Below, piece by piece: positions 25,057 through 34,300 of a stretch of 64,000 bases of DNA (its first letter is position 1; each line of letters opens with the position of its first letter). The translations under genes and the position numbers were made by a program. The notes under the pieces are model-generated. The model was not told the origin of the DNA. It saw nothing but the letters and a program-made list of their open reading frames with translations, and made no database searches. Location of the stretch: positions 47,305 to 111,304 of the forward strand of contig CACYHE010000006.1 in NCBI GenBank assembly GCA_902774185.1, written 5' to 3'. This DNA is from an uncultured Bacteroidales bacterium (GTDB taxonomy: Bacteria; Bacteroidota; Bacteroidia; Bacteroidales; Paludibacteraceae).

Positions 25057-26502
25057 TTAGAACGCTTTCAAAGCAGCTAATACATATTTATAGAACTTCT
25101 GAACCGTAGCGATATTCACACGCTCATCCGGACTATGCGGGTGCTCGATGGTCGGACCGAATGAGATCATCTCCATCTGTGGGTAGTTACCACCGATGAT
25201 ACCGCATTCCAAACCGGCGTGGATCGTCACGATACGGGGACTGTTACCGAACTCCTTCTCGTACGTCTCTTTCATCACCTTCAGTAAGTTACTCTTGAAA
25301 TTCGGTTGCCAACCCGGATAAGCACCGCTGAACTTCACATCGGCGCCTGCCAAGGAGAAGGCTGACTGAATGATCGATGCCAACTCCTCTTTGCGGCTCT
25401 CCACATTCGAACGCGTCAGACAGAAGACGGTCACCTTGTTCTCTTCCGTCTTGATCATCGCTACGTTATTCGAGGTCTCCACGATGTCCGGCATCTCCGG
25501 AATCATTCGATACACACCGTGCGGACAAAGGGTGATAGCGTGAATCAGGAAGTCCTGTACATCCTCCGGCATCTCCTGCTTGGGACACTCTACCTCTGTC
25601 GCTTTGAACGTCAGATCGGTCTCGATACCGTCGTATTCACGCAACCAGAGGTCCTCATAACGATCGACAAGATCTTGCAAGTCCTGATAACTCTCCTCCG
25701 GAATCGTGATAACCGCCGATGCCTCACGCGGGATAGCGTTACGCAACGAACCGCCTTCTACACATGCCAGACGGGCTTCGAAATTAGCGACAGCGTCTTT
25801 GAGGAAACGGAAGAGTAACTTGATCGCATTCGCACGTTGCAGGTGGATGTCGCAACCCGAGTGACCGCCTTTGCAGCCCTTGAGTTCCACCTTAAGCGCG
25901 ATGTCGCCCTTCTCCGTATCTACCGGTTGGAAATCGAACGTAACCGTCGTGTCAATACCTCCGGCGCAACCTACATACAACTCGCCTTCCGTCTCCGAAT
26001 CCAAGTTCAACAGGTACTTACCTTGCAACCAACCGCCTTTGAGGTCATTGGCACCGTACATACCAGTCTCCTCATCAATCGTGAAGAGTGCCTCCAGCGG
26101 CGGGTGAACAACGTTCTTGTCCGCCAAAATAGCCATCGCCGTAGCCACACCGATACCGTTGTCTGCTCCCAGCGTCGTACCTTTAGCCGTTACCCACTCA
26201 CTGTTATCCTCCACATAAGCCTGAATAGGATCTTTCTCAAAATCAAACTCGATGTCGCTGTTCTTCTGCGGTACCATATCCATATGACCCTGCAGAATGA
26301 TTCCCGGATGGTTCTCCATACCGGCACTCGCCGGTTTACGAATCAATACATTACCGATCTCGTCCTGAAGGGTCTCCAGACCTAAGGACTTACCGTAGTT
26401 CACTAAGAAATCGGCGATCTCTTTGCGCTTACCGCTCGGACGCGGAATCTGGGTAAGGCTGTAGAAACAATTCCACAAACCTTTGGGCTCTAAATTTTTC
26501 AT
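25057..26502 (-). CDS. pepD: cytosol non-specific dipeptidase / aminoacyl-histidine dipeptidase
   Basis: 481 residues from the ATG at 26502 (MKNLEPKGLWNCFYSLTQIP). M20-family zinc aminopeptidase that hydrolyses Xaa-His and other dipeptides in the cytosol. Visible: QGHMDMVPQKN (His and Asp ligands, ~residue 79), LGADNGIGVA (bridging Asp, ~117), DEETGMYGA (catalytic Glu/ligand, ~147), LDSETEGELYVGCAGG, and a C-terminal HAGLECG and SFGPTIEHPHSPDE (last His ligand). The length is normal. The longer frame to 26532 is rejected, because PepD proteins begin at the MKNL-type start and the extra codons come from a repeat array. It is 32 nt downstream of ansA and co-transcribed. Confidence 0.94.
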   Translation of the reverse strand: MKNLEPKGLWNCFYSLTQIPRPSGKRKEIADFLVNYGKSLGLETLQDEIGNVLIRKPASAGMENHPGIILQGHMDMVPQKNSDIEFDFEKDPIQAYVEDNSEWVTAKGTTLGADNGIGVATAMAILADKNVVHPPLEALFTIDEETGMYGANDLKGGWLQGKYLLNLDSETEGELYVGCAGGIDTTVTFDFQPVDTEKGDIALKVELKGCKGGHSGCDIHLQRANAIKLLFRFLKDAVANFEARLACVEGGSLRNAIPREASAVITIPEESYQDLQDLVDRYEDLWLREYDGIETDLTFKATEVECPKQEMPEDVQDFLIHAITLCPHGVYRMIPEMPDIVETSNNVAMIKTEENKVTVFCLTRSNVESRKEELASIIQSAFSLAGADVKFSGAYPGWQPNFKSNLLKVMKETYEKEFGNSPRIVTIHAGLECGIIGGNYPQMEMISFGPTIEHPHSPDERVNIATVQKFYKYVLAALKAF

Positions 26503-26504
26503 AT

Positions 26505-26538
26505 CTTTAAATATTAAACATTCAACATTCAACCTTAA
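26505..26538 (-). repeat. tandem-word array (AACATTCAACATTCAACC)
   Basis: ATTAAACATTCAACATTCAA plus CCTTAATCAATCG words fill the 32-nt gap between ansA and pepD and abut the pepD start. Similar words occur at 45819-45846. Confidence 0.6.
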
Positions 26539-27557
26539 TCAATCGTCATTTCCCCGCAGAGGTCTTTCATGATCAAATCCTTCGCCTTCTCCGGGCTTTC
26601 TCCCAAGAGCAGCATCATCTTCGTCAGCAGCGCCTCTGTCGTGATATCATACCCCGACAACACCCCTGCCTTCATCAGATTAAGCGACACCGCGTACAGA
26701 CCCATCTCCACCGAACCGGTGTTGCATTGCGTCTTATTGACGATGATAATCCCTCGGTCCACAGCCGCTTTCAGTTCACGGTACAACCATTTGTCAGTAG
26801 GCGCATTACCGGCTCCGAAAGTCTCCAAGACCACTCCTTTTAAACCGCGCGTACGCAAGAGTGCGCGCACGACGGGTTGCTGGATTCCCGGAAAAAGCTT
26901 AAGCACCGCCACATTCTTATCAAACGTAGTGTGCAGCGTCAGAGGCGCCTTCGAATCGGAATAATGAACCAAATGCGGTTGGTACGTGATATGAACACCT
27001 GCCTTCGCCAGTGCCGGGTAGTTATAACTGTTAAAGGCACTGAAATGCTCGGCATTACGCTTCGTCGTTCGGTTGGCACGGAAAAGGCGATCCTCGAAAT
27101 AAATCGTCACCTCCGGCACAATCGCATTCCCCTCATCATCCTTCGCTGCCGCAATCTCAATCGCCGTCAACAGGTTCTCCTTCGCATCGGAACGAAGAAC
27201 ACCTACCGGCAACTGTGAACCCGTGAAAACCACCGGCTTGGACAGGTTCTCTAACATAAACGAGAGAGCCGATGCCGAATAACTCATCGTGTCCGTTCCA
27301 TGCAAAATCACGAACCCGTCGAACTCCTCATAACGGTCATAGACCATCTGAGCCATGCGAACCCAACAGTCCGGGTTCACGTCCGACGAATCCAAGAGCG
27401 GCGAGAAAGCCTCTATCTCAACCTGGATATCACCGGCAAAAAGTTCCGGCATATAGGCTTTGAACGTCTCTATGTCCGCAGGTACCAACGCTCCGGAATG
27501 ACCGTCACGAACCATTGTAATGGTTCCTCCCGTAGAAATCAAAAGCACTTTATTCAT
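26535..27557 (-). CDS. ansA: type I L-asparaginase
   Basis: 340 residues. Hydrolyses asparagine to aspartate and ammonia; no signal peptide, so cytoplasmic. Visible: the first catalytic Thr in LLISTGGTITMV (~residue 12), the second in FVILHGTDTMSYSASALSF (Thr/Asp pair at ~90), GSQLPVGVLRSDAKENL (~115), and GAGNAPTD in the C-terminal domain. The length fits the bacterial AnsA group. It shares a palindromic upstream box with the divergent response regulator, and is followed by pepD, making an amino-acid/peptide breakdown pair. Confidence 0.95.
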   Translation of the reverse strand: MNKVLLISTGGTITMVRDGHSGALVPADIETFKAYMPELFAGDIQVEIEAFSPLLDSSDVNPDCWVRMAQMVYDRYEEFDGFVILHGTDTMSYSASALSFMLENLSKPVVFTGSQLPVGVLRSDAKENLLTAIEIAAAKDDEGNAIVPEVTIYFEDRLFRANRTTKRNAEHFSAFNSYNYPALAKAGVHITYQPHLVHYSDSKAPLTLHTTFDKNVAVLKLFPGIQQPVVRALLRTRGLKGVVLETFGAGNAPTDKWLYRELKAAVDRGIIIVNKTQCNTGSVEMGLYAVSLNLMKAGVLSGYDITTEALLTKMMLLLGESPEKAKDLIMKDLCGEMTID

Positions 27558-27580
27558 AGCTTTTCTACCGTTTTAGGGCG

Positions 27581-27611
27581 CAAAGTTAATAAAAAATTTG
27601 CATATATGCAA
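27581..27611 (-). promoter_or_regulatory. promoter of ansA-pepD
   Basis: Minus strand TTGCATATATGC from 27611 and TAACTTTG at 27588-27581, register 23. Its upstream box is one half of the palindrome TTGCATATATGCAA (27598-27611). Confidence 0.75.
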
Positions 27612-27628
27612 GAATTTTTGTAATTTTG
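27598..27628 (+). promoter_or_regulatory. promoter of response regulator operon
   Basis: Plus strand TTGCATATATGC from 27598 and TAATTTTG at 27621-27628, register 23. The 14-bp palindrome is shared with the divergent ansA promoter, so the two RNA polymerase sites overlap fully. Confidence 0.75.
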
Positions 27629-27645
27629 CAGCGAATTTAAGCAAT

Positions 27646-28326
27646 ATGTCCACAAAAATTCTGGTTATAGACGGCGACATCAGCCTTTCCACCGTACTGA
27701 ACGACTATCTCTGTAGTCGGGGCTACAAGGCGCGTGCCGTAGGGGACGGAAAAGCGGCTTTGGACCTGCTGGCTGCCGAACATTGGAACCTCGTTCTCAT
27801 GGAGATACAAGGCATCGGGATGAACGGTTTTGAGTTACTCAAAGATATCCGTCACCGCTTACCGCAGATCCCGCTCATCGTTCTCACCACACGCTCCGAC
27901 CGAGAGAACCAGATGCGGGCTTTTCAACTGGGTTGCGATGATTATCAGACCAAACCCTTCTCCATGGATATCCTCATCTGCCGAATGGAAGCGATCCTGA
28001 GACGGGTGCGGGCGTTCGAAGAAAGCAAACAAAAAGTCTTCGACCTCAACGGACATACCTTTGACGCTACCCACCAGACTTTCGACGGCCGGCATATGTC
28101 TTCCAGGGAAAGTGACCTGCTGCTGATGCTCTGCCGAGCCGAATCGGAAGTGGTGGACAAGCACCGGATCCTAAGCGCCCTTTGGAAAGAAGACAATGCC
28201 TTCACGGCTCACTCTTTAGGCGTGTATATCAACCACTTACGTGCCTACCTCACACCCGTTGACTACGAGATTATTGCCGTTCGTTTTAAAGGTTACAAAT
28301 TAGTAAATCATAAATCACAAATATGA
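27646..28326 (+). CDS. atypical OmpR-type response regulator (phospho-acceptor Asp replaced by Glu)
   Basis: 226 residues from the ATG at 27646. Receiver domain at 3-118 and OmpR/PhoB winged helix at ~125-224 (SSRESDLLLMLCRAESEVVD, HSLGVYINHLRAYL). The conserved Lys is present (YQTKPF, K103) and so is the Thr position (LTT, 81-82). The residue where the phosphorylated Asp should be is Glu53 (LVLMEIQ), and the acidic pair near the N-terminus is ID-G-D rather than DD. It may therefore be constitutively active or phosphorylation-independent. No histidine kinase is adjacent. The last codons (KLVNHKSQI) and the overlap with rpe are written in AAATCACAAAT repeat words. Confidence 0.85.
   Translation: MSTKILVIDGDISLSTVLNDYLCSRGYKARAVGDGKAALDLLAAEHWNLVLMEIQGIGMNGFELLKDIRHRLPQIPLIVLTTRSDRENQMRAFQLGCDDYQTKPFSMDILICRMEAILRRVRAFEESKQKVFDLNGHTFDATHQTFDGRHMSSRESDLLLMLCRAESEVVDKHRILSALWKEDNAFTAHSLGVYINHLRAYLTPVDYEIIAVRFKGYKLVNHKSQI
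28302..28322 (+). repeat. AAATCA/CAAAT word array at rpe start
   Basis: TAGTAAATCATAAATCACAA followed by AT abuts the rpe ATG at 28323 and encodes the C-terminus of the response regulator. The words are those of the 55-bp element arms. Confidence 0.6.
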
Positions 28327-28970
28327 AAATCATCGCCCCAAGTGTACTGTCTGCCGACTTCGGACATCTGGCAGAAGATTTAGAGATGATCAACCGCAGT
28401 GAGGCGGATTGGTTACATATCGACGTGATGGACGGGACCTTCGTACCCAACATCTCCTTCGGTTTTCCGCTGATGGAACCCTTCCGTAAGTACTGTACCA
28501 AACCCCTCGACGTACACCTGATGATCGTTCATCCCGAGAAGTACGTAGAGCGTTTCTGCGATGCCGGCGCATGGTCGGTGGGTTTTCACCTCGAAGCCGT
28601 AGAAGATCCCTTACCGATACTGGACCTCATCAAAACCAAAGGTGTTCGTACTTGCCTGACTATCAATCCCGATATCGATGTCCAACGACTTGTACCCTAT
28701 CTCGATAAAGTGGATATGATTCTCCTCATGTCCGTCTTTGCAGGCTTCGGAGGACAGAAATTCATCCCGGAGACGATGGATAAGATCCGTTTTATTCGTC
28801 AAGAGATAGACCGCCGTGGTTTGCCGACGCTCATCGAAATAGACGGCGGTGTCAACACCCAAAACGCTGCCGAACTCTTCGCCGCTGGAGCCGACGCACT
28901 TGTTGCCGGTAGTGCGGTCTTCGGTGCCAACGATCCCGAAGAGGCGATACGGATGATGAAAAAGGAATAA
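28323..28970 (+). CDS. rpe: ribulose-phosphate 3-epimerase
   Basis: 215 residues. Interconverts ribulose-5-P and xylulose-5-P in the pentose phosphate pathway. TIM-barrel landmarks: IAPSVLSADFGHLA (N-terminal catalytic Asp region), WLHIDVMDGTFVPNISFG (metal-binding His/Asp), LDVHLMIVHP, VFAGFGGQKFIP, EIDGGVN, and phosphate-binding ALVAGSAVFG. Length normal. It overlaps the response-regulator stop by 4 nt. Confidence 0.96.
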   Translation: MKIIAPSVLSADFGHLAEDLEMINRSEADWLHIDVMDGTFVPNISFGFPLMEPFRKYCTKPLDVHLMIVHPEKYVERFCDAGAWSVGFHLEAVEDPLPILDLIKTKGVRTCLTINPDIDVQRLVPYLDKVDMILLMSVFAGFGGQKFIPETMDKIRFIRQEIDRRGLPTLIEIDGGVNTQNAAELFAAGADALVAGSAVFGANDPEEAIRMMKKE

Positions 28971-29027
28971 GTCAACCATCAAACCCTATCTGAGCCCTTA
29001 TAACATAAGGCTTGCGCCGTGGGTATA

Positions 29028-29071
29028 TTGGGTGATTATAGGGTGATTATTGCGTGATTATTGCGTGATTC
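29028..29071 (+). repeat. tandem repeat of GGGTGATTAT / TGCGTGATTAT
   Basis: Four copies of an 11-nt unit ((G/A)GGTGATTATT, then TGCGTGATTATTGCGTGATT) run from the rpe-comEC gap into the start region of comEC. A GTG inside the last unit is a likely start codon. Confidence 0.7.
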
Positions 29072-30372
29072 AAAGAATAAGGGCATATCCGATGGTCGTA
29101 TTGCTGTTACCACTGGTGGCAGCAATACTGCTTTATGATCGTTTTTTCCCGCCTGCTCCCTTTCCCGAAAACCAACGGGACTATGCCTTTGTAATAATCT
29201 CCGGACCTCGTTCCACAACTAAATGTGAGCGGTTTGAAACCAAACTCATCGCCCAACGTGACAGCGGTACATGGGAAAAGGCAAAAGGAAAAGTATATCT
29301 CTACTTGCTGCGCGATAGCGCAAACACGATGCCTTCGTACGGCGACACGATCATAGCGCACACCTCCATTGAGCAAACCCACCAAGCAGGAAGAGCCTTT
29401 GCAGCACGCTACACGCTCTCACCCGCTCCCGATCACACCGTCCCCTTACAAGTTCGACTCTACAATCGTTTATCTGCCGCAGGGCTGGAAGGCGATGAGT
29501 TAGCCGTAGTAGGAGCGCTAACCTTAGGCTACAAAGACGATATCGACCCTGAACTGCGACATCGTTTTCAAGCGTCCGGAGCAGCACATGTGTTGGCGGT
29601 AAGCGGTTTACACACCGGTATCCTTTATGTTCTAATTCTCTGGTTGTTAACCTTAGGCGGAAGAATCAAACCTCGATACGAAAACCAGATAGGCAGATGT
29701 ATCGTAAGCGGAGTGATTATTGCGGTCATGTGGGGCTACGCATGGCTCACCGGAATGACCCCCTCCGTAGTACGCGCCATACTGATGGTAACGCTTGTTG
29801 AAATAGGCAAAATGATCTATCGTAATAGTTTTAGTATCAACACGATAGCCGCAGCAGCGGTACTAATTCTTTTGGTTCGTCCTTATGACCTTTGGAGCGT
29901 CAGTTTTCAACTCAGTTTCGCTGCCACGGCTTCAATCGTTCTCTTCGCAAATGCCCTTGGTTCAACCATCAAATACCGTTCTCTAAAGAAAACATTCTGG
30001 GGTAAAATCCTCAATTGGTTCATCGGTATTATACTCGTATCCTTAGCCGCTCAACTCGGCACGATGCCCATCACAATGTTCCATTTCGGACAAGTAAGTA
30101 CCTACTTCCTGCTTACCAACTTACTCGTCCTTCCGCTTGCCACCTTGCTGGTACCTTCGGGTTTGCTTTCTATCGCTTTTGGAGGCAGCGGAATCGGTTT
30201 GCTTGTCGGAAAAGTCACAAGTGGCTTGGCTTGGTTGATGAACCACGCCGTAGGATGGATTGAAAGTTTACCCGGCAGTACCGTTTCGGCACAGGTCAAC
30301 GGTCCCATGATTGTCGTATATTATGCACTTTTATTGTGTTTTTTGGTCTTTGTACTAATAAAACGCACATAA
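29065..30372 (+). CDS. comEC: ComEC/Rec2-family DNA-uptake channel protein, short form
   Basis: ~435 residues from a GTG at 29065 (alternatives: TTG at 29050, ATG at 29092). An N-terminal hydrophobic segment (VVLLLPLVAAILLY) is followed by an OB-like periplasmic region (~35-140). The competence domain carries GLEGDELAVVGALTLGYKDD, GAAHVLAVSGLHTGILYVL and WGYAWLTGMTPSVVRAILMV, and several membrane helices to the C-terminus. There is no C-terminal metallo-beta-lactamase domain. It transports single-stranded DNA across the inner membrane in competent bacteria. A ComEA-like HhH protein is encoded at 38939-39694, so part of a natural-transformation set is in this window. Confidence 0.88.
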   Translation: MIQRIRAYPMVVLLLPLVAAILLYDRFFPPAPFPENQRDYAFVIISGPRSTTKCERFETKLIAQRDSGTWEKAKGKVYLYLLRDSANTMPSYGDTIIAHTSIEQTHQAGRAFAARYTLSPAPDHTVPLQVRLYNRLSAAGLEGDELAVVGALTLGYKDDIDPELRHRFQASGAAHVLAVSGLHTGILYVLILWLLTLGGRIKPRYENQIGRCIVSGVIIAVMWGYAWLTGMTPSVVRAILMVTLVEIGKMIYRNSFSINTIAAAAVLILLVRPYDLWSVSFQLSFAATASIVLFANALGSTIKYRSLKKTFWGKILNWFIGIILVSLAAQLGTMPITMFHFGQVSTYFLLTNLLVLPLATLLVPSGLLSIAFGGSGIGLLVGKVTSGLAWLMNHAVGWIESLPGSTVSAQVNGPMIVVYYALLLCFLVFVLIKRT

Positions 30373-30386
30373 AAACACATGCGCGC

Positions 30387-30417
30387 TTGCGTATATCAAA
30401 AAAAAGTTGTATCTTTG
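30387..30417 (+). promoter_or_regulatory. promoter of the outer-membrane/adhesin/xseA operon
   Basis: TTGCGTATATCA at 30387 and TATCTTTG at 30410-30417, register 23. The ATG of the next gene is 26 nt after the box. Confidence 0.8.
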
Positions 30418-30442
30418 CGGCCGATTTGGAAATTTAGTACTG

Positions 30443-31366
30443 ATGAGAAAACTTTTTGTCAAGAAAATACTGTTATCTATACTGTTCCTTTCGGTCAGTA
30501 TCGGTGTTTGTGCGCGCAACAGGTTCAGCCTGGATGAGGACAACTATCATTTCGGCTACGTGACGGCCGGACTCGGTTATACTTCCCTTAGTTATCATTC
30601 CGGAGACATCTCCGCCAAAGGCGGTGTGGGGGGGCTGGCAGGATTCGGTTATGAGTTCCGTCGCCATAACGCTTGGGTCAGTGCCGGCTTGCAATTCCAG
30701 CGCTTGGGCTCGGAATTGAACATCAACGACTATACCTATACCCCGCCCGTCGGAGGTTTGGATGACCTGGGACGCGTGGTCAAAGAGTACCGCTATTCCA
30801 TTCATCAGCACGACCAACAGAACTGGATGACATTGGACATTCCAGTAATGGCAGGTTACTATAACAACGGTTTCTATATCGGAGCCGGTTTCAAAGTGGC
30901 TTTCCCTGTTTATACCGCCGGTAAGGTGAGCGGTTCGTACGATATCGACGCCCTCTACGACCGCTATGTCGGTATCGTCAGCGATATGCATTACTACAAG
31001 ACCTATCCGTACGAAGGCAATATGGAGCGTTATCCCCTTCGCCCGATGGTTTCGGTAATAGGCGAAGTCGGGTTTGACTTCCTTTCGCTCATGACCTCCA
31101 ACGACCGCTTATGCCACCTGCTTAAAGTAGGTATTTACTTCGAATATGGACTGAATACCGTTAAAACCAGCCCGATTTCGGAACCCGTCACCATCAATCC
31201 GCAAAACATTACCGATGCAACCATAAACCCCTATTATGCTACCGAGAAAGGTGCGCTCAGTCACACCGTTCCCTATATGGTAGGTGCCAAAATAACCTAC
31301 ATGATAGGTGGTAGCCGTAGCGCTACGGCTACTTGGCATAAGGGTTGCCAATGCTACGGATACTAA
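30443..31366 (+). CDS. outer-membrane beta-barrel protein
   Basis: 307 residues from the ATG at 30443 (MRKLFVKKILLSILFLSVSI), with a signal peptide ending near CARN. The rest alternates short amphipathic strands with aromatic ends and loops (YHFGYVTAGLGYTSLSYHSG, GGLAGFGYEFRRHNAWVSAG, VMAGYYNNGFYIGAGFKVAF, LRPMVSVIGEVGFDF). This resembles the PorT/porin-family 'outer membrane protein beta-barrel' proteins of Bacteroidetes. The tail ends GGSRSATATWHKGCQCYGY. It lies 20 nt before the giant T9SS-type protein and is co-transcribed with it, which hints at a shared surface role; this link is inferred. Confidence 0.75.
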   Translation: MRKLFVKKILLSILFLSVSIGVCARNRFSLDEDNYHFGYVTAGLGYTSLSYHSGDISAKGGVGGLAGFGYEFRRHNAWVSAGLQFQRLGSELNINDYTYTPPVGGLDDLGRVVKEYRYSIHQHDQQNWMTLDIPVMAGYYNNGFYIGAGFKVAFPVYTAGKVSGSYDIDALYDRYVGIVSDMHYYKTYPYEGNMERYPLRPMVSVIGEVGFDFLSLMTSNDRLCHLLKVGIYFEYGLNTVKTSPISEPVTINPQNITDATINPYYATEKGALSHTVPYMVGAKITYMIGGSRSATATWHKGCQCYGY

Positions 31367-31386
31367 TCATACCGATTTAGAAGAAC

Positions 31387-34300
31387 ATGAAGAAATCATA
31401 CCAACATACGTTATGGTCTGCAGCACTCGTTCTGCTGCTCTCCTTGTGCTCCGTAACGGCTTTTGCGGCGAACTATACCATCAATATGCCGCCGGAGAAT
31501 GTGTCTATCTGTAAGGCGGATCTGCCTTATCCCTGGATGGGAAAGGACCGGACAGCCGCAGGTAAGTACACCGAAAAAGTAACCAGCCCCGACCAGCGCG
31601 AAGACGTGACCACCAAAGTGGACACCGTCCGTGTCTATACGCTCAATCTCAAGACCTTCGACTATTATATTGACGACAAGTATTTCGAATTGTGCGATGA
31701 ATGTTCTTTCTCCTACAACGGAAAGACCTATACCTACAACGCGCCGGGTGTTTATAACGATACGATCAAGAAAAGCGATCCCTGTCCCACAGTTCTTCGT
31801 CTGCATGTATTCAAGCAAACCGAATGGCATTTCTACGACACCGTTCACTGGTGTGCCGGATCAACCTACGATTGGTACGGACAACAGTTGACAGAATACG
31901 GCGATTATGTCGCCGAAGATGTGGACTCGCTCCGTTTCCTGCATCTCATTATGCATAATACGGTCGAGCGCTTCGATACCGCTTCCATCTGTCAGGGCGA
32001 AGAGTACTGGTGGATGAGAAATAAATATACCCAAACCGGTGACTACACCAATAGCAAACTCAAAACCCGCTACGGATGTGATAGTATCTGCCATCTTCAC
32101 CTGGAGGTACTGCCGGTACCCGTACCGGTTCATTTTTACGATTCGGTTTGCCAAGGTTCGTATATCGAACGGACAAGTCTTATGGACGGACATAAAATCC
32201 GAATCACAAAGGATACGGTTTATAATGATACCATCAGGTCCTCTAACATGTGCGATAGTGTCATCTCTTGGCATTTCTATTTCAAACCGACCTTCTTCCA
32301 AGAGGACGTCATCCAGCACTTTGAGGGGGATGCCGTCGAATGGCACGACAAAACTTACACCAAGGATGGAATATACCAAGATTCAGCCCTTAACCGATTC
32401 CAGTGTGACTCTATCTGGCAACTGCGGTTAATCACTAAGTATGAGTTATACCGCCAGATAACCCGTTGTGACGGAGATACCGCCATGCACGGTAAGACGG
32501 TAGTAACTCAAAATACCGTGTTTATCGACACCTTGTTGACCTCCAGAGGAGCCGACTCGATTATCCATACTTCGTATAACTTCGTCATGCCTTTCTATAG
32601 TCGTGAATCGATCACCATCTGCGAGAGCGACATAGTAGAATGGACAGGACACTTCGCCGACCATAAGAATCCCTACCTGATTGACCCCGTCACCGGCGAT
32701 TCCACACCGGTCTATATGATGCTGGAAGCCACGGCGGATAATTCTCCGAGAACGTTCTATGACATCTATCATCTCGATAACGGTTGCGATAGCACGTATG
32801 AGATTACCGTTAACGCTCGGAAAACGTATTATAAAGATACACTCGTTATCTGGTGTAAGGATTCTTTGGACAAATACGGACCGTTCGAATGGGTCGATAT
32901 GTACGGAAATACACAACAATGGTCCGCACACAACATAGATACCGTCATTATCACCTCGCTCGGTAGTACACAACCGGATATATTGCACTACTCGACAGGC
33001 GGTGAAGGATGGACTCCCATCTCCGGTGGTTGCGACAGTCTGGAGCGACTCCGCTTGATCGTTACGGAGAGTTGTTCGTTAGACACGGTTTATCTCTGTC
33101 CGGGCGGTTCCTTATCCATCGATGGATTCACCTATACCAAACCGGGTAGGTATGCCAATTGGATGCCTTCCTTCGGTTCCGATGTACGGGATAGTTTGCA
33201 CACCTTCGATATTATCCAAGCGGAAGCCAAAGAAGTGGACGTTTACCAACTGGTCCGCCAATCTGAATTGCCGTACAAATGGTACGGAAAACTGCTATAC
33301 ACCACAGGAGTCTATCACCAAACAGACCAGACAATCCATGGTTGCGACAGTATAATCCATCTTCATCTCACCGTCGCTCCCACCAAATATGCAGATGGCG
33401 GTACCGTTGATTTCTGTATCGGACAGGATCAGGAAATAATCCTGCCACACTCCGGTCATGTCATCACGCCCCAAAGCAATACGGATAATTATTTAGATAC
33501 CGTTCCATACCAATTCACCTTTGTGGATGGAGAAGGGCACACGCAGTCTATCATGGCTGACTCGGTTGTAACGTATCATCTGATAGGTCACGGTTCCTTC
33601 TTCAAAAACGAGGAAGATTTCATTAAGAAAGGAGGTACCTACGTTTGGCACGACCATGGCCAAACGCGTATCATCGACCAACCCGGTGTGTACTTCGATA
33701 GTTGTACCAACATATGGGGTTGTGACTCCGTATATCGCCTTTACCTCGTAGAGGTAGAGAATTGGTATTTCCCGACCACCGCCTATGTCTGCCAGAACGA
33801 TCTGCCGTATGTATGGCACGGGAAAGACCTGTACAAAGACAGTACCTATTTTGACAGTCTGCCCACCCAGCACGGTATGGACTCTGTCTATGAACTCCGC
33901 CTCTTTGTACAAAAAGCCTACGTCATTGATACGTTTGTCTATATATGCCACGACGATATATACAGACATAATGGTAAAGTAATTCCTATTGAGGAAGGTG
34001 TCAGCGCCTATATCTTCGACGATACACTAAAAACGAGATTTACGGGTTGCGACTCGATCTACCGTTACCATCTGTACCGCACCCCGAAAACGATTACCAG
34101 CGACACGGTCATTTATATCGAGAAAGGTAATACATGCACCTGGAATCGGACCGGAAAAGAATACTCTGCACTTGGATTCTATTATGACACCATTCGCTCT
34201 CCTCACACCAATTGCGATAGTATCATCTATACCTTGGAGGTGCGCGAAGATCAACCTCTACATGATACCTTGCGTGTGTCTGTTTGTAAGTCCGAAATGC

